Positions 44,993 through 56,479 of a DNA stretch of 64,000 bases are shown piece by piece. A model generated the notes under the pieces. That model was given only the letters and a program-made list of their open reading frames with translations. It had not been told where the DNA came from and made no database searches. The position numbers and the translations under genes are program-made. Where the stretch lies: NCBI GenBank assembly GCA_025738555.1, contig JAOVFP010000003.1:3844001-3908000 (forward strand). Direction: 5' to 3'. Source of the DNA: Cyathus striatus. Its lineage: Eukaryota > Basidiomycota > Agaricomycetes > Agaricales > Nidulariaceae. Position 1 is the first letter of the stretch; each line of letters opens with the position of its first letter.

Positions 44993-46620
44993 TACAACAG
45001 GATGAAGCATTTATAAAACAATTCCTACAACAGAATGAAGCAAATATGAAGCAATTTCTACAACAGGATGAAGCAAACATGAAGCCAATACTGCAATGAG
45101 CTGAAGCAAATTTGAAGCATGTACAGGATATATATGAAGCAAGTTCTGCAACAGGTTGAAGCAAACGTGAAGCAAACACATGACACAAATAGTGCAAACT
45201 GATGAAGCAACAATGAAGCAATCACTACAAAATGAGGAAGCAAATCTAAACCAATCACTGAAACTACATGAAACAATTATGATGCAATTACTGCAGCAGG
45301 TTGAAACAATCCTAAAGCAATTACTGCACATCTATAAAGCAAATGTCCCAACTCTGAAGCAGATACTGCAGTATAGTGAAGCAAATATGAAGCAATAACA
45401 GTAGGTGGCAGAAGCAGATATGAAGCATCCCCCACAATAATGGACTGCAATGACATAAAGCTGTTTCATAGTTGCAGTTGCACATGTCCAAGCACTTTTA
45501 CTGCAATTGCAGTAATCTCATCAATAATGGCTGTCAGCACTAATGCCATGAGGTCATATTGCCTGTGAGAAGATATAACTAAAAATATAACAAGAAATTC
45601 TATTGGTCAGTGAATGTTCAAATAAGAGAACATATGTGCATCTGGTTCCTTTCTAACCCCATCATGGATAAGAATAGCACTTCAGTGAATGTTTCTTCAG
45701 AGGAATTTGCTGCTTTCCTAGCCTTTCATGCAGTCAACCAGCAGGCAGAGACTTTGATTCCAGCCTCCTGGAGTAGTTCTGGTAAGCCAAGACCAAAGCT
45801 GAGGCCAGTAAATCTGGCTCCAAGATGCAAGAATGCTGTGTACATTGATGTTCTGCTGGCACCAATTCCATCCATCTGTTCTGGTAAGGTGGCAAACATA
45901 GTTGTGCTGCCAGTTGTAAATCTAATGGAGATGAGTGTTGGGAGTGGGTTGGAAGTGTTGGGAGAAGTAGCAGGGTCTGGATATGAGGCAGAAGGTAGTA
46001 GGAATGTTGGAAAGAGTAAGGGTAAGGGTAAGGGTAAGGATGACTCTGGGGAGCCAAAGAAACTTCAATATGATCACACAGTACCCTGCACAAACTGTCA
46101 GGAACAGGGAACTGAGTGTTATCAACTAAGGGAATCCAATAGGTAAGTAAATCATGATTATTAGTCTATATTGCTTATAAGAACTCCCTATAGTACTTGC
46201 ATTGCTTGTGGAGTGATTAAGGGAAAATGTTCCCTTAGCAAATGAGGCCAGAACAGAGCTGGAGTGAGTTCCATTCCATCTGTGCATTCGGAACACTTGG
46301 ATACCCACATGGGTCCCCCATCCATTGCACCATCTCACCAGTCATCTCATCAAAGCATGAAGCAGGCTCAGATTGATGATACAGATGACAAATTTATTTG
46401 TCCTTCATCTGCAGTAGCAGGTCCATCATTCCAATTCTCTAGTGCAAATGATTCTGCTAATCTAGTCTCGTTGTCAACTTCCATGAATGTTGCAACATCC
46501 ACCCTTAGTGTGATGCAGCTGCAGAACAATATTATCATCTCTCTGCAAAGGGAGATGATCACTCAACTCAGAAACCTTGCGGAAAGAAATCACCAGGTGG
46601 TGGGTGAACTTGGTAAGCTG

Positions 46621-48195
46621 TGTTAGATTTTCTCAGTACTTTACACTCCCCCCCCCTTTCACCATGAATTCACATGAAAATCACCTATTTAATATAAATT
46701 CACATGAAATTCACATGAAATTACGTGAACTTCATGTGATTTTAAATATTTTCCAAAAAGCATAGGTTCATGAACTTTCATGTATTTTAGGTGAAAATAC
46801 AGTGAAATTCACATTAAAAATTGGAGGTCATTACACTACTGAGTGTGACACCCAGGGCTAAGTGTGACACCCAGAGCTGAGTGTGGACACCAAGGGCTAA
46901 GTGTGACACCAAGGGCTAAGTGTGACACCAAGGGCTGAGTGTGACACCTAGGGCTGAGTGCAGTCATCAAACTTGTCACACACGTGTGAAAGTGTGACAT
47001 ATTGGAAAATGTTGGAAAAGCGTGACATGTGTGACACGCGTGGGAAAAAATGTGACATGTTGGAAAATGTTGGGGGGAAAAAGCGTGACACTTGTGGCAA
47101 GCGTGGGAAAATGTGTGACGTGCGTGACAAGCGTGGGAAAATGTGACATGTCGGAAAGTGTGGCAAATGTGATGATTATGGTATGTCACACTTTTCCAAT
47201 ATGTCACATTTTTCCCACGCATGTCACACATGTCACGCTTTTTCCAACATTTTCCAATATGTCACACTTTCACACATGTGTGACAAGTTTGATGACTGCA
47301 CTCAGCCCTAGGTGTCACACTCAGCCCTTGGTGTCACACTTAGCCCTTGGTGTCCACACTCAGCCCTTGGTGTCACACTCAGTCCTGGGTGTCACACTCA
47401 GCCCTCGGTGTCACACTCAGCCCTCAGTGTCACACTTAGCACTCAGTGTCACACTCAGCCCTCAGTGTCACACTTAGCACTCAGTGTCACACTCAGCCCT
47501 CAGTGTCACACTTAGCACTCAGTGTCACACTCAGCCCTCAGTGTCACACTTAGCACTCAGTGTCACACTCAGCCCTGGGTGTCACACTCAACATGCAGTA
47601 TTACACTCTACTCTTGTATAAGCTTCACATGAGTATCACATGAATTTCACATGAACTTCACTGAGTGACATGAATGTCAGGTGAAAAATTCATGTGAATT
47701 TTCACTTCATCTTCACATGAAATTCATGTCACTTAGTGAAGTTCCAGTGAAATTCATGCAAAATTCACATGAAATTATTAGCAGTGTTCTCACTGAAATT
47801 CAGCAAAAATAATGCAAAAAGTTCACCTGAAATTCACATGAAGTTCACATGAAATTCACCCATTCATGTGAAATTCATGTGAAAGGGGGGGGGGAGCGTA
47901 AAGAGCTCGATTTTCTGGGTTGCACAGCTTCTTTGACAGCTGTCACTTGTCACCTGTCATACTTGACAGTTCTGTGATTGACAGATTGACAGCTGTCTGT
48001 TACCTTAGTTACATGGACCTTGGTTGGACTTTGGTAGACAGCCTCAGTATATATACACTCTGTAACTTGGTAGTTGTCTACAAGTTTCCTCCCCATCTGT
48101 GTCTGTGTCTGTGTCAGTGTTTGTGTTTGAGTCTTTGCTCCACTATTATCATCTATTCTCTCAACTACCTCTCTTTATTCTTGTTACATCTGACA
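46621..48195 (+). mobile_element. Solo LTR, family L, copy 5, itself split by element A
   Basis: TGTTAGATTTTCT (46621-46633) and GGGTTGCACAGC...TCTGACA (47917-48195) are two parts of one LTR of about 292 bp. The outer flanks are AGCTG at 46616-46620 and 48196-48200, a perfect 5 bp duplication. Gypsy copy 1 lacks it at the matching place (GKHGKLF), which gives an empty site. Confidence 0.85.
46634..47908. mobile_element. Satellite-bearing TIR element A (TTTACACTCCCC family)
   Basis: The left end is CAGTACTTTACACTCCCC; the right end, reverse-complemented, is GAGCTCTTTACGCTCCCC. A perfect 8 bp duplication GATTTTCT lies at 46626-46633 and 47909-47916, inside the LTR. The outer arms are rich in TTCACATGAA and ATTCATGTGA repeats. 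The inner arms carry 20 bp GTGTGACACCAAGGGCTGA units (about 46845-46960 and 47290-47600), and the core has inverted GTGACATGTTGGAAAA repeats. No protein is encoded. It is the youngest layer of a three-deep nest. Confidence 0.88.
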
Positions 48196-48496
48196 AGCTG
48201 ACCCAAGTGATTGCTGAAGTATCTGAGCACATTGTCCATGTTTCCAACATCAAAACATTGCTCATGGAATGCCTCCAGGATTCAGATGCATATGAGGAAA
48301 TTGTAATGAGTGCCGGAAACAAGTTGGAAGGTGAAGTCATAGCTCAGGTTGAGTTGCAAATGCAGCAGGAGTGATGGAAATGATTGCAACACATTACCAA
48401 AGAATTATTGTACTTGTATCTCATTTTGCATGTTATTTGATGTTTTTGAGTTTTGGAATAAGGTGAGACTGCAAGCAAATAATAAGTAATGTGAAA

Positions 48497-49905
48497 TTAA
48501 GAAATAGAAGTAGGGCCAGGCTTATCTGGATAGCAGGAGTGGAATTCTTCAATGATATTCATAGCATGTTCCAGTTCCATGGCTGGAAGCCATGAAAACT
48601 CTTCATCAGTCCCTTCATACTCTAGCCAGGATACATAGTACCTTAGTTTGCAATGCAAATGACAATCCAGTTTAGAGTCCAAAATTTCCGAGACCTCATA
48701 TTCAATGTCACCATCAACCTGGACAGGTCATGGTGGTGGAATAATGTGATTTGGAATGGTATTTTCAGTATTGGGTTCAAGCATGGATATATGGAATACT
48801 GGGTGGACTGCATGAAATTGTTCTGGAAGGTGCAAGGTATGCAAATGCAATCCAGCAAGTGCAATGACTTCAAAAGGTCCTAGGAACTTTTCTGCAAGTT
48901 TCCAGGATGGCCAGGTTGTCTGGAAGTACTTGGCTTTAACATATACCTTTGTCCCAATGGGGAATGCAGGTGTGGGTTTGTGACACACATCAGCAGGTGC
49001 TTGGTAACATTTCTGTGCACTGAGTATTTTGGTTTTAAGCATCTCATGAAGTTCCTCAAGATTTACTGCAAAGTGCTGGGCATGAGCAGAAGTGAGATCA
49101 CATTCAAGATGTATTGCAAGGTTCGGGTGTTAACCCTTGTTTGCATAGAATGGTGAAATTCCTGTGGTTGCACTCAGTGCATTATTGTAAGCAAATTCAG
49201 CAAGAGGTAAGAGATCACACCAGTTATCCTGCTGATAGTTGCAGTAGGCCTGAAGGTATTGTTCCAGAGTTTGGTTGATGCATTCCATTTGGCCATTGCC
49301 TTCAGAATGATAACCTGAAGTGAAATGCAATGTGATGTCAAGGGCCATACCAAGGGAACAGAAGAAATGTGACACAAACTCAGAACCACAATTGGAAGTG
49401 ATGTGTTCCAGGACTCTGTGCTTGGAAAAGACATGAAGTACAAATAGAAGCACAAGGTCAGAAGAAGTGCATGTGGTATGAGTGGGAATGAAGATAGACT
49501 GCTTGGAGAAACGATCCACAATAACAAGCATAGAATCATACTTGGAAGCTGATGATTTTGGAAGTTGATCTATGAAATCCATAAATATCAAGTGCCATAG
49601 GCATCCAGGAACTGGAAGTTGTTTTAGGGTTCTGTATGGGCAGTGGCACTGTGTTTAGAATGCATGCAAGTACTACAAGACTTACAATAGTCCTTTACAA
49701 ATGTCCATATAAGCAGCCAAGTATATTCATGTTGAATTAGCTCAAGGGTCTTGTTCTGTCCAAGGTGTCCTGAAAGCAGATGGTCATGTTTGTACTGTAA
49801 AACCTGAAGCCAAAGGGTTCCAGAGTCCAGAACATAGATCCAGTTATCTAGATGGAGGAAACTGTCTGGGGTTACAGTCCAATGATTCTCGGGAGTCTGC
49901 ATTCA
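48497..49905 (-). pseudogene. pol: Gypsy copy 2 integrase and chromodomain
   Basis: From 49902 downward the minus strand reads NHWTVTPDSFLHLDNWIYVL, the zinc region GHLGQNKTLEL, then CKSCSTCMHSK. From 49591 come MDFIDQLPKSS and TSNCGSEFVSHFF, where the second catalytic Asp of the DDE triad has become Asn. The third acidic residue is in MECINQTLEQY. A TAA at about 49130 breaks the frame at the same place as in copy 1, so that stop may predate their divergence. The chromodomain (DSKLDCHLHCKLRYYVSW, WLPAMELEHAMNIIEEFH) ends at 48497. Confidence 0.78.
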
Positions 49906-49946
49906 GATAACTGCGACTGGGTCATTAGGGAGAGCTGATAATATAT

Positions 49947-50854
49947 GAGGTCTTTACACTCCCCCTAAATTCCTTCTTGAGTCCGGATGGAATCCACGGA
50001 CTCCCCGGAAAGTCTGCAGAAATTCCACAGAATTTCTGGCCATTCCATGGACTCCATCCAGACTCTGGGTGGACTTGTTTTGGCAGAGACACCAGCCAAA
50101 TTTTAGTTTTCTGGTCCAGGTGCTTTCCAGAGAGCATGACACCATGTGTTGAATGTGACACTATGTGGAGTGTGACATGGAGTGTGACACTGTGCATGGA
50201 TTGTGACACTATGTATTAAGTGTGACACTATGCATTAAGCATGACACTATGCATTGAGTGTGACACTAGGTGTTGAGTGTGACACTATACATTAAGTGTG
50301 ACACTATGCATTAAGCGTGACATTGAGTGTGACATTAGGTGTTGAGTGTGACACTGTACATTAAGTGTGACACTATGCATTTGACATTCAGTGTACCACT
50401 AAGTGTTGAGTGTGACACTATATGTTAAATGTGACACTATACATTAAATGTGACACTATGCATTAAGTGTGACACTATACATTAAGCATGACACTATGCA
50501 TTGAGCATGATACTATATATTGAGTGTATCACAGATTTCATATAGTGTCACACTTTTCATGTAGGGTTACACTTGATGCCTGTGACAAGGCAGCAATGGA
50601 GACAAGATGGTGGTAGGGATGAGATGAGATTATGAATTAACAGTTTTAATAGTATTCATTGTGATTTGAAACAGGAAAATTAAGGTATTAAATAGATCTT
50701 ACAGATTCTGCATAAATCCACACAGAATCCATGCAGAATATGTATGAAATATGTATAGAATAATCACCTCTAATAATAATAATAGCCACTATATAAATTC
50801 TGTATGGTATCTATACAGATCCATACAGACCTCTTGGGAGAGTGTAAATTACTG
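49947..50854. mobile_element. Satellite-bearing element E3 (TTTACAC family), rearranged
   Basis: The left end GAGGTCTTTACACTCCCCC starts exactly where gypsy homology stops. The right end GTGTAAATTACTG matches E1 and E2. The left arm uses a TCCGGATGGAATCC motif that differs from E1 and E2. The centre (about 50135-50545) is the GTGTGACACTATGCATTAA array, and the right arm equals that of E1 and E2. The flanks TAATATAT and GCACATCA do not match, so one side was probably lost or the element is a recombinant. Confidence 0.7.
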
Positions 50855-52934
50855 GCACATCACCACATTTCCTGTGCTTCACATATGTCTCACACATTAC
50901 ATATATGACATATATTACACCTGTCACACTTCCATGCTCGTCACCTTTGTCACACATGTCACATACATCACATACATCACATATGTCACCACATTTCCTG
51001 CACTTCGCATATTTCCCATGCATCACACTTTTATGCTCATTGCATTTGTCACACTATGTGCACACATCACATTTTCATGCATGTCACATGCTCATACATA
51101 TCAGATGCTCATACACATCATGCACTCATACATGTTACACTTTCATGTGTGTTGCATTGGTCATGTTTGTCACACTTTGTATGTGTCATGCACACTATGT
51201 TTGTCATGCTTTGCATGCATTTCACGTTTGTTATGTTTTGCAAGAGCAAATGCTTTTATGAGCATCACAAATGCCACATCTGCTTGTACTACAAGCTTTA
51301 CACAAATGTCATGCTTTCCTTGCATGTCAGTTTTGTAATGTTTGTTTTTGCTTGTGGTACCCCATTTAGAGGACATAAGCAATATGTTACATATTTGTAC
51401 TTATTATTGCTCCTTACATTTTCTCATGCATGTAGAACTCTAGGACATAAAAGAGAGGAGAATTGTTAGATACCCAATCTTTTACAGCCAAGAGGAGGGA
51501 AGTCAATCACATGTGTGGTTACCTGTATGTCTGTACCACCATTCAAATTATTATGAAAGTGGAGTAAGTATTTAAAGTGATAACATGGAATATATCAATT
51601 AGAAAGTTATGAAATTGTAACAGTAATGAGAAACTAGAATGGAAGATATAGTGCATGTATGTGTTGGAGCCTTAGTCCCATTGACACAATATGAGAAATT
51701 TGGAAATAGAATGGTATGAGATATGTCATAATCCATGTCACATTAGACTTCCATATTACAGTTATTAGATTATCATAATTCTTGCATCAGCCATTGGTTA
51801 TTCTTGTATCTTCTAACACATATTATATAGTCACATATCTACTTACTTACTCTACATGACTACATGACAATTGTCTATGTTTTATTGAAACAGAGAGGTT
51901 ATGGAAACTATCTCCACTCTTCAATCAATTTCACTTCTTTACTACCATATGTGGTCACTTCTCTGACATATGTCCTAGAGTTCTTTTAGTATTAGTAACT
52001 CAAACTCCCTTCTGTACATCATTATGCTTACTTGCCCAGTTGATATTACTACTCACATTTCTATTCTTTAATTTAAATATCAACTACATCATCACCTTCA
52101 TTTCTTCTTGTTCTCTTCCCTGAAGGGCTGCTTTATTTCTTCTCCTCTTTTGCTTAATCCTTACCATCATTTTACATGCAGTGTTCTGATTGACAGGGTC
52201 AGACCCCATCTGTTTAAAACAGTCTGAGTCATCAATTACTGACACCCAGTGACATTTCTAAACAATGGACTGAGAGTGAAATGTGATGTCACTGGGTCCT
52301 CATTTCTGTGTTATAATGATATGGGAACACATTCATTGGAGACCAGTTGGAACCCTGTGTATGAAATTTGTGATGCACTTTAAAAGAAGTGCCATATATA
52401 TGATGTTCAGGAAAGTGTGACAAACATAATGTGCATGTAAAGCATGACAAGTCTGATGCAGACAAAGTGTGACATGTGAAATGTGTGATGCATACAAAGC
52501 ATGACAAATGTGACCAATGCAACATGCATGAAAGCATGACACATCTCATTAATGTGACACACATGACATATGTAACACTCATGTAAGCATGACATGCATA
52601 AAAATGTGATGAGTGTAAAAGTGTGACACATGGGAAATACCCGAAGCGTGGGAAATTATGTGATATACATGACATGTGTGACAAAGGTGACGAGTGTGGA
52701 AGCGTGACAGGTGTAAAATATGTCACATATGTAACACATGAGACATATGTGAAGTGCAGGAAATGTGGTGATGCACAGAAATTATGTGATGTGCAGGAAT
52801 TATGTGTGTAGCATGGGAAATGTGAGAGTGTGGGACATATGTGACATATGTGATGCGTGTGAAAAGCGTAACATGCGGAATGTGTGGGAAGTATCTAATG
52901 CGCAAGAAATGTGTGACAAATGTGACACATTGAT
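50855..52934. repeat. Inverted satellite arms with a unique centre
   Basis: The left arm (50855-51330) repeats CACATATGTC and TCACATTTGTCACAC-type units. The right arm (52420-52934) carries their reverse complements, for example GAAGTGCAGGAAATGTGGTGATGC against GCATCACCACATTTCCTGC-like sequence at the far left. The centre (51460-52320) has no repeats and no recognisable gene. The whole resembles a large foldback element, but I could not define termini or a duplication. Confidence 0.55.
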
Positions 52935-53461
52935 ACAAAAATAATATCTAATTAGTAATAATCAATGATTGTTTATGATCACCTAAATATCCATACAATA
53001 GTATTATTCAATTATGATTGTTTATGATCAGCTAAACATCCATATGGTGGTAATATTCAATTAGAAAAAATTAATGATTGTTTATGATCACCTAATGCAT
53101 CCATACAATAGTAATATCCAATTAGAAAAAATCAATGATTGTCTATGATCACCCAATGCATTCATACAATAGTAGTATTCAGTTAGATAAATCAATGATT
53201 GTCTATGATCACCTAATATGTTCATACAATAGTAGTATTCAATTAAAAACAATTAGTGATTGTTTATGATCACCTAACCATCCATACAATAGTAATATCC
53301 AATTAGAAACAATCAATGATCATTTAATACATCCTTACAATAATAGTATTCAATTAGAACCTCAATGATTGTTTATGATCCCAATCATATAATGGCATAG
53401 CTTATTTGATTGGGGCAATCATATAACACTGCTGTTATATGATCAGAATGGCTGGCACTTA
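52935..53461. repeat. TGATCAC array ending in a CATRAGTG-type terminus
   Basis: Eight or so units of about 58 bp read AATGATTGTTTATGATCACCT, then CATCCATACAATAGTAATA, then TTCAATTAGAA. The right end GATCAGAATGGCTGGCACTTATG (about 53439-53461) resembles the termini at 20588 and 41129. The unit is shared with the array at 19930-20588. Confidence 0.65.
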
Positions 53462-53985
53462 TGGAAGTGACAACTGCAATCCCATGAAGCAAATGTTTCC
53501 ACATGAAACAACACTGCAATCAGATGAAGCATTCTTAATGCAATCATTACAATCTAATAAAGCATTCCTGAAGTGACCACTGCAATTGAATGAAGCAATA
53601 TGAAGCAACCACTGCAATGAGATGAAGCATTTGTGAAGTGACCACTGCAATCCCATGAAGCAATTACTGTAATTCAATAAAGCAACATGAAGCACCCACT
53701 GCAAGCAGATGAAGCATTCTTGAAGTGCCCATTGCAACTGAATGAAGCAAATGTTTCAACATGAAGCTACTGCTGCAACCAGATAAAGCATTTGTAAAGT
53801 GACTACTGCAATTGAATGAAGCAATAGGTTCAACATGAAGCAAATGCTGCAGCCAGATAAAGCATTCTTTGCAATCATTGACTGCAATAATATAAAGCTG
53901 TTTCATTTTTGCAGTTGCAGATCTCCAACCTCTTTTACTGCAATTGCAGTAAAAAACATGATAATCTCATCAGTACTAGTGATAA
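53462..53985. repeat. GAAGCA array, short relative of element G
   Basis: Units such as AATGAAGCAACCACTGCAAT repeat to about 53880. Then AATATAAAGCTGTTTCAT, TTTTACTGCAATTGCAGTAA and TCATCAGTACTAGTG follow, parallel to the right end of G at 45440-45545. It directly follows the terminus at 53461. Confidence 0.6.
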
Positions 53986-56146
53986 CATAACCTTACCCTC
54001 ACTTACTATCACCACCTCCAAAGCTTGTTTGCTCATATGACCCCTCAGAACTAACAAGAAGCCTTAATACATCAAACCCAATGATCTATGCATCTCTGAC
54101 TGTGCAATTGGGTGCTCTCACAGCTGAGGGGCACACCTCAAGTTGGGGACATGGTGACAAACTGATAGAGTTCACTGATGTGTCCAGCCTCATGTCTGCT
54201 GACCATATGCAGCTCAGTGATCATGATATAAATATCAGTGGGAGGAGTGGAGATGGAGCAGTAGCATGGCTAGCAATTTACCATGTGTGTCATCCAAGCT
54301 CACCACAAGTCCCATTGTCCCATCTGCAGAACCCATGAATACCAGTAATAACAATGACAATGACGAGTTCAAGGACATGGGGGAGGAATTCTCTGGACAG
54401 ATTGGTTGGTGTAAGGGGGTGAGAGAATGGTGTGTGTGGTGTGTTGTTTATTACTATCATTGGGAGGAGGGGAGGGGTAGGTTCATGATGAGAAAATGTG
54501 GTACATTGGCAAAGGCTTATGGACATCTTGTTCCACATGCCTGAGGTATGTCTTCCCCATGTTTCACAACTGGGTTAGAGGGAAGGGAGTGGATGACACT
54601 CATGGCTCCATACCATGTATGTGTGCATGGCTAAAGAGTGTTGAATTAGTTTCCACTAGCCAACTAAGCATTGATATGCAGATAAACTGAAAGCACATAC
54701 TTTATTTCATTTCTACATCTCAATTTGTGAGATCCTAAACTGAGGCATCAAGTTGGACACCAAGGGGAGGGACTGAGGTCCTGTGTCGCCTCCCATAAAC
54801 TATCAAGGGATATAAAAGTCTATAAAACCTATTATACACAATACTCCACCTCAGTAACCAAATTAAAAACCTTTAACAAATACTATACTTATTTTATTCA
54901 TAAAACTGACATGCTACAGTTGATCCTAAGTAACAGACAAGACCCTAGAAAACCCAAATGACATGTACTCAGAACAAAGGAAAAAGAATGGAAACAATAC
55001 TATGACAACATACCTGAACTTTAGACCCAGTATCTGTATACCATGGAAAGTAGGATACTGATACAACTGAAATGCAATCACATGTGGCATATAATGCGTG
55101 AAAGAAGCAGGCACAGTGATGACAGAATGTAGAGTTATTGAGAGAGCAGCAGGACAAGTGAAGCAGAGAAGCATCACACATCAATGCTACAGTTTCCGAA
55201 TTAGGAAGGCACTGATGGAAGCACCCATGTACATGCGCGCTGTCACAATAGCACAATAGATAAGGAATGTGGTAGCGCCATATGATTGGCTGCACACACA
55301 CAGGTCAATGCTCTGCACTGACTCACCATGGACCTAGAACTAAGCTACTGTATGGGTAGGAGAGCACAGTAGATAAGAAACTGTAAATAAGCATGTGAGA
55401 TAATGTATATAGACAAGCAGGGGGGAAGGAAACAGGAGGAACTGCATGGGCATTCTTCCCCCCCACAGACAGGGCAGTGTATCAGACAGAACAGTACAGA
55501 ACTAGAATACAATTTTGATGTACTGATTTGAAACTGAACTCATTTTGAATTAAATATCTGAACCATTGATTATTAAATTGTCGAAGTCCTGCCATGTATT
55601 AAAAATAGACTGATCATATTCTATATTTAGTTTGACTTTGAAAAGAATTGATATTCACATGCCCTCAAACTTATTAAATCTTTGAACCCGGGAACTTAGA
55701 ATATAAAAATATACTGGAATCAGGAAACTATTCTAAGTATTATTAAAGTAATCTAAACTTGGGCACTAAGTACATCAGCATGCATAAGCATAAAATTCTA
55801 TTGGCTAATAAGTACTTAAGCAAAGAAGAAAATAGAGATAAGGTAGTACTCAGCACTTCAGCAATCACAGACTGTACTGAAACCCAGACCCTGCTACTGA
55901 CTTTTGCCTTAGCAACATTCCATGTTGTCTTAAGTTACACACCTCTGAATCTTGATCATGCTGGGGGGAGCTATAGTGTTAACAGGACATGACTGGACAA
56001 GGTTGTTGATTGGCAACACATTGTGCATGAAATTACACAAGAGTGCTGAAAAATAAGCCAGCTTTGTGGAAAAACTGGAAAGGATGGAGTAAAGATGGAG
56101 TCTGACAGTGACTTGCTGAAACATGGAATGTGTGACAGTCACATTG
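53986..56146. other. Unassigned stretch
   Basis: Short polar open frames around 54081-54540 switch frame several times and may be a decayed gene, but I cannot name a family. The rest has no recognisable gene, repeat array or RNA. Confidence 0.4.
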
Positions 56147-56479
56147 TCACTGACATAAATTAATCACATGAAATAAGTGTGGGATATCAACAATATAACA
56201 TGTGAGCTTGTATACATGTTCATTGGCATTATTTGGCAATAGGCTCTGCATGCCAATACCAGCATGTTTCATTTGTTTGAACCTCACAAACTCATCAACT
56301 TCTTGTCTCTTCTCATTTGCTTTCATTATGCTATGTGATATTCCAGGTGGTGCATCACCCAACCTCAAAGAATGAACCCAGCATGTGAAGATGAATCTTG
56401 GTAGGACAAAGAAGCTCATGAAGTCTTGATAGGAACTCGCACATAAGGTGTCTGTCTCATTATGATGCTCATTACCCAA
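56147..56479 (-). CDS. Coding-like minus-strand frame, unknown
   Basis: The minus strand has a 110-codon frame with coding-like composition, including LPRFIFTCWVHSLRLGDAPP and KANEKRQEVDEFVRFKQMKH. I recognise no domain. There is no clear start context, and the frame probably belongs to a larger, partly degraded gene. It lies in an otherwise unassigned region with no neighbour that explains it. Confidence 0.3.
   Translation of the reverse strand: MGNEHHNETDTLCASSYQDFMSFFVLPRFIFTCWVHSLRLGDAPPGISHSIMKANEKRQEVDEFVRFKQMKHAGIGMQSLLPNNANEHVYKLTCYIVDIPHLFHVINLCQ

Larger units (their letters stand above)
41498..45545. mobile_element. Large satellite element G with GAAGCA arrays
   Basis: The left part (41540-41800) has GTGTGACAGGTGTGAC-type repeats. 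From 41810 to 45400 the sequence is a degenerate array of 12-15 bp units such as AACAGGTTGAAGCAAAT and TGAAGCAATACTGCAACA, interrupted by F2 and a mariner-type element. The right end ATAATGGCTGTCAGCACTAATG stops at 45545, exactly where gypsy copy 2 sequence begins (CCATGAGG). Before the end lies TTTTACTGCAATTGCAGTAA. A shorter relative is at 53462-53985. The left terminus is not resolved. No protein is encoded. Confidence 0.6.
45664..48374 (+). pseudogene. Antisense accessory gene of the gypsy element (Cys-cluster protein)
   Basis: From ATG 45664 the protein starts MDKNSTSVNVSSEEFAAFLA. A Ser/Gly-rich region and a KGKGKGKDD basic run lead to a cysteine cluster, PCTNCQEQGTEC, split by an intron (GTAAGT at 46142 to CTATAG near 46192) and continued by CIACGVIKGKC. 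One in-frame TGA follows near 46241. The rest is low-complexity then probably coiled-coil (LQREMITQLRNLAERNHQ). Solo LTR L5 (46621-48195) interrupts after GELGKL, and the frame resumes TQVIAEVSEHIVHV to a TGA at 48372-48374. I recall similar Cys-cluster proteins in agaricomycete repeats; function is unknown, and nucleic-acid binding is a guess. It converges on gypsy copy 2 pol, and the remnant at 24819 shows that it belongs to the gypsy element. Confidence 0.65.
45546..49946 (-). mobile_element. Chromodomain Ty3/gypsy retrotransposon, copy 2, 3' part
   Basis: The minus strand carries integrase, chromodomain, 3' untranslated sequence and the antisense gene, in the same order as copy 1. Homology stops at 49946, where element E3 begins, and at 45546, where element G ends, so both ends were lost or displaced. 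Gag, protease, reverse transcriptase and LTRs are absent. The integrase region is undamaged by the 42 bp duplication seen in copy 1. Confidence 0.8.

Noticed and set aside
45180..45398. 72-codon forward frame resembling a coiled coil
   Set aside because: It is the GAAGCA array read in one phase (repeated Glu, Ala, Gln, Leu), not a gene.
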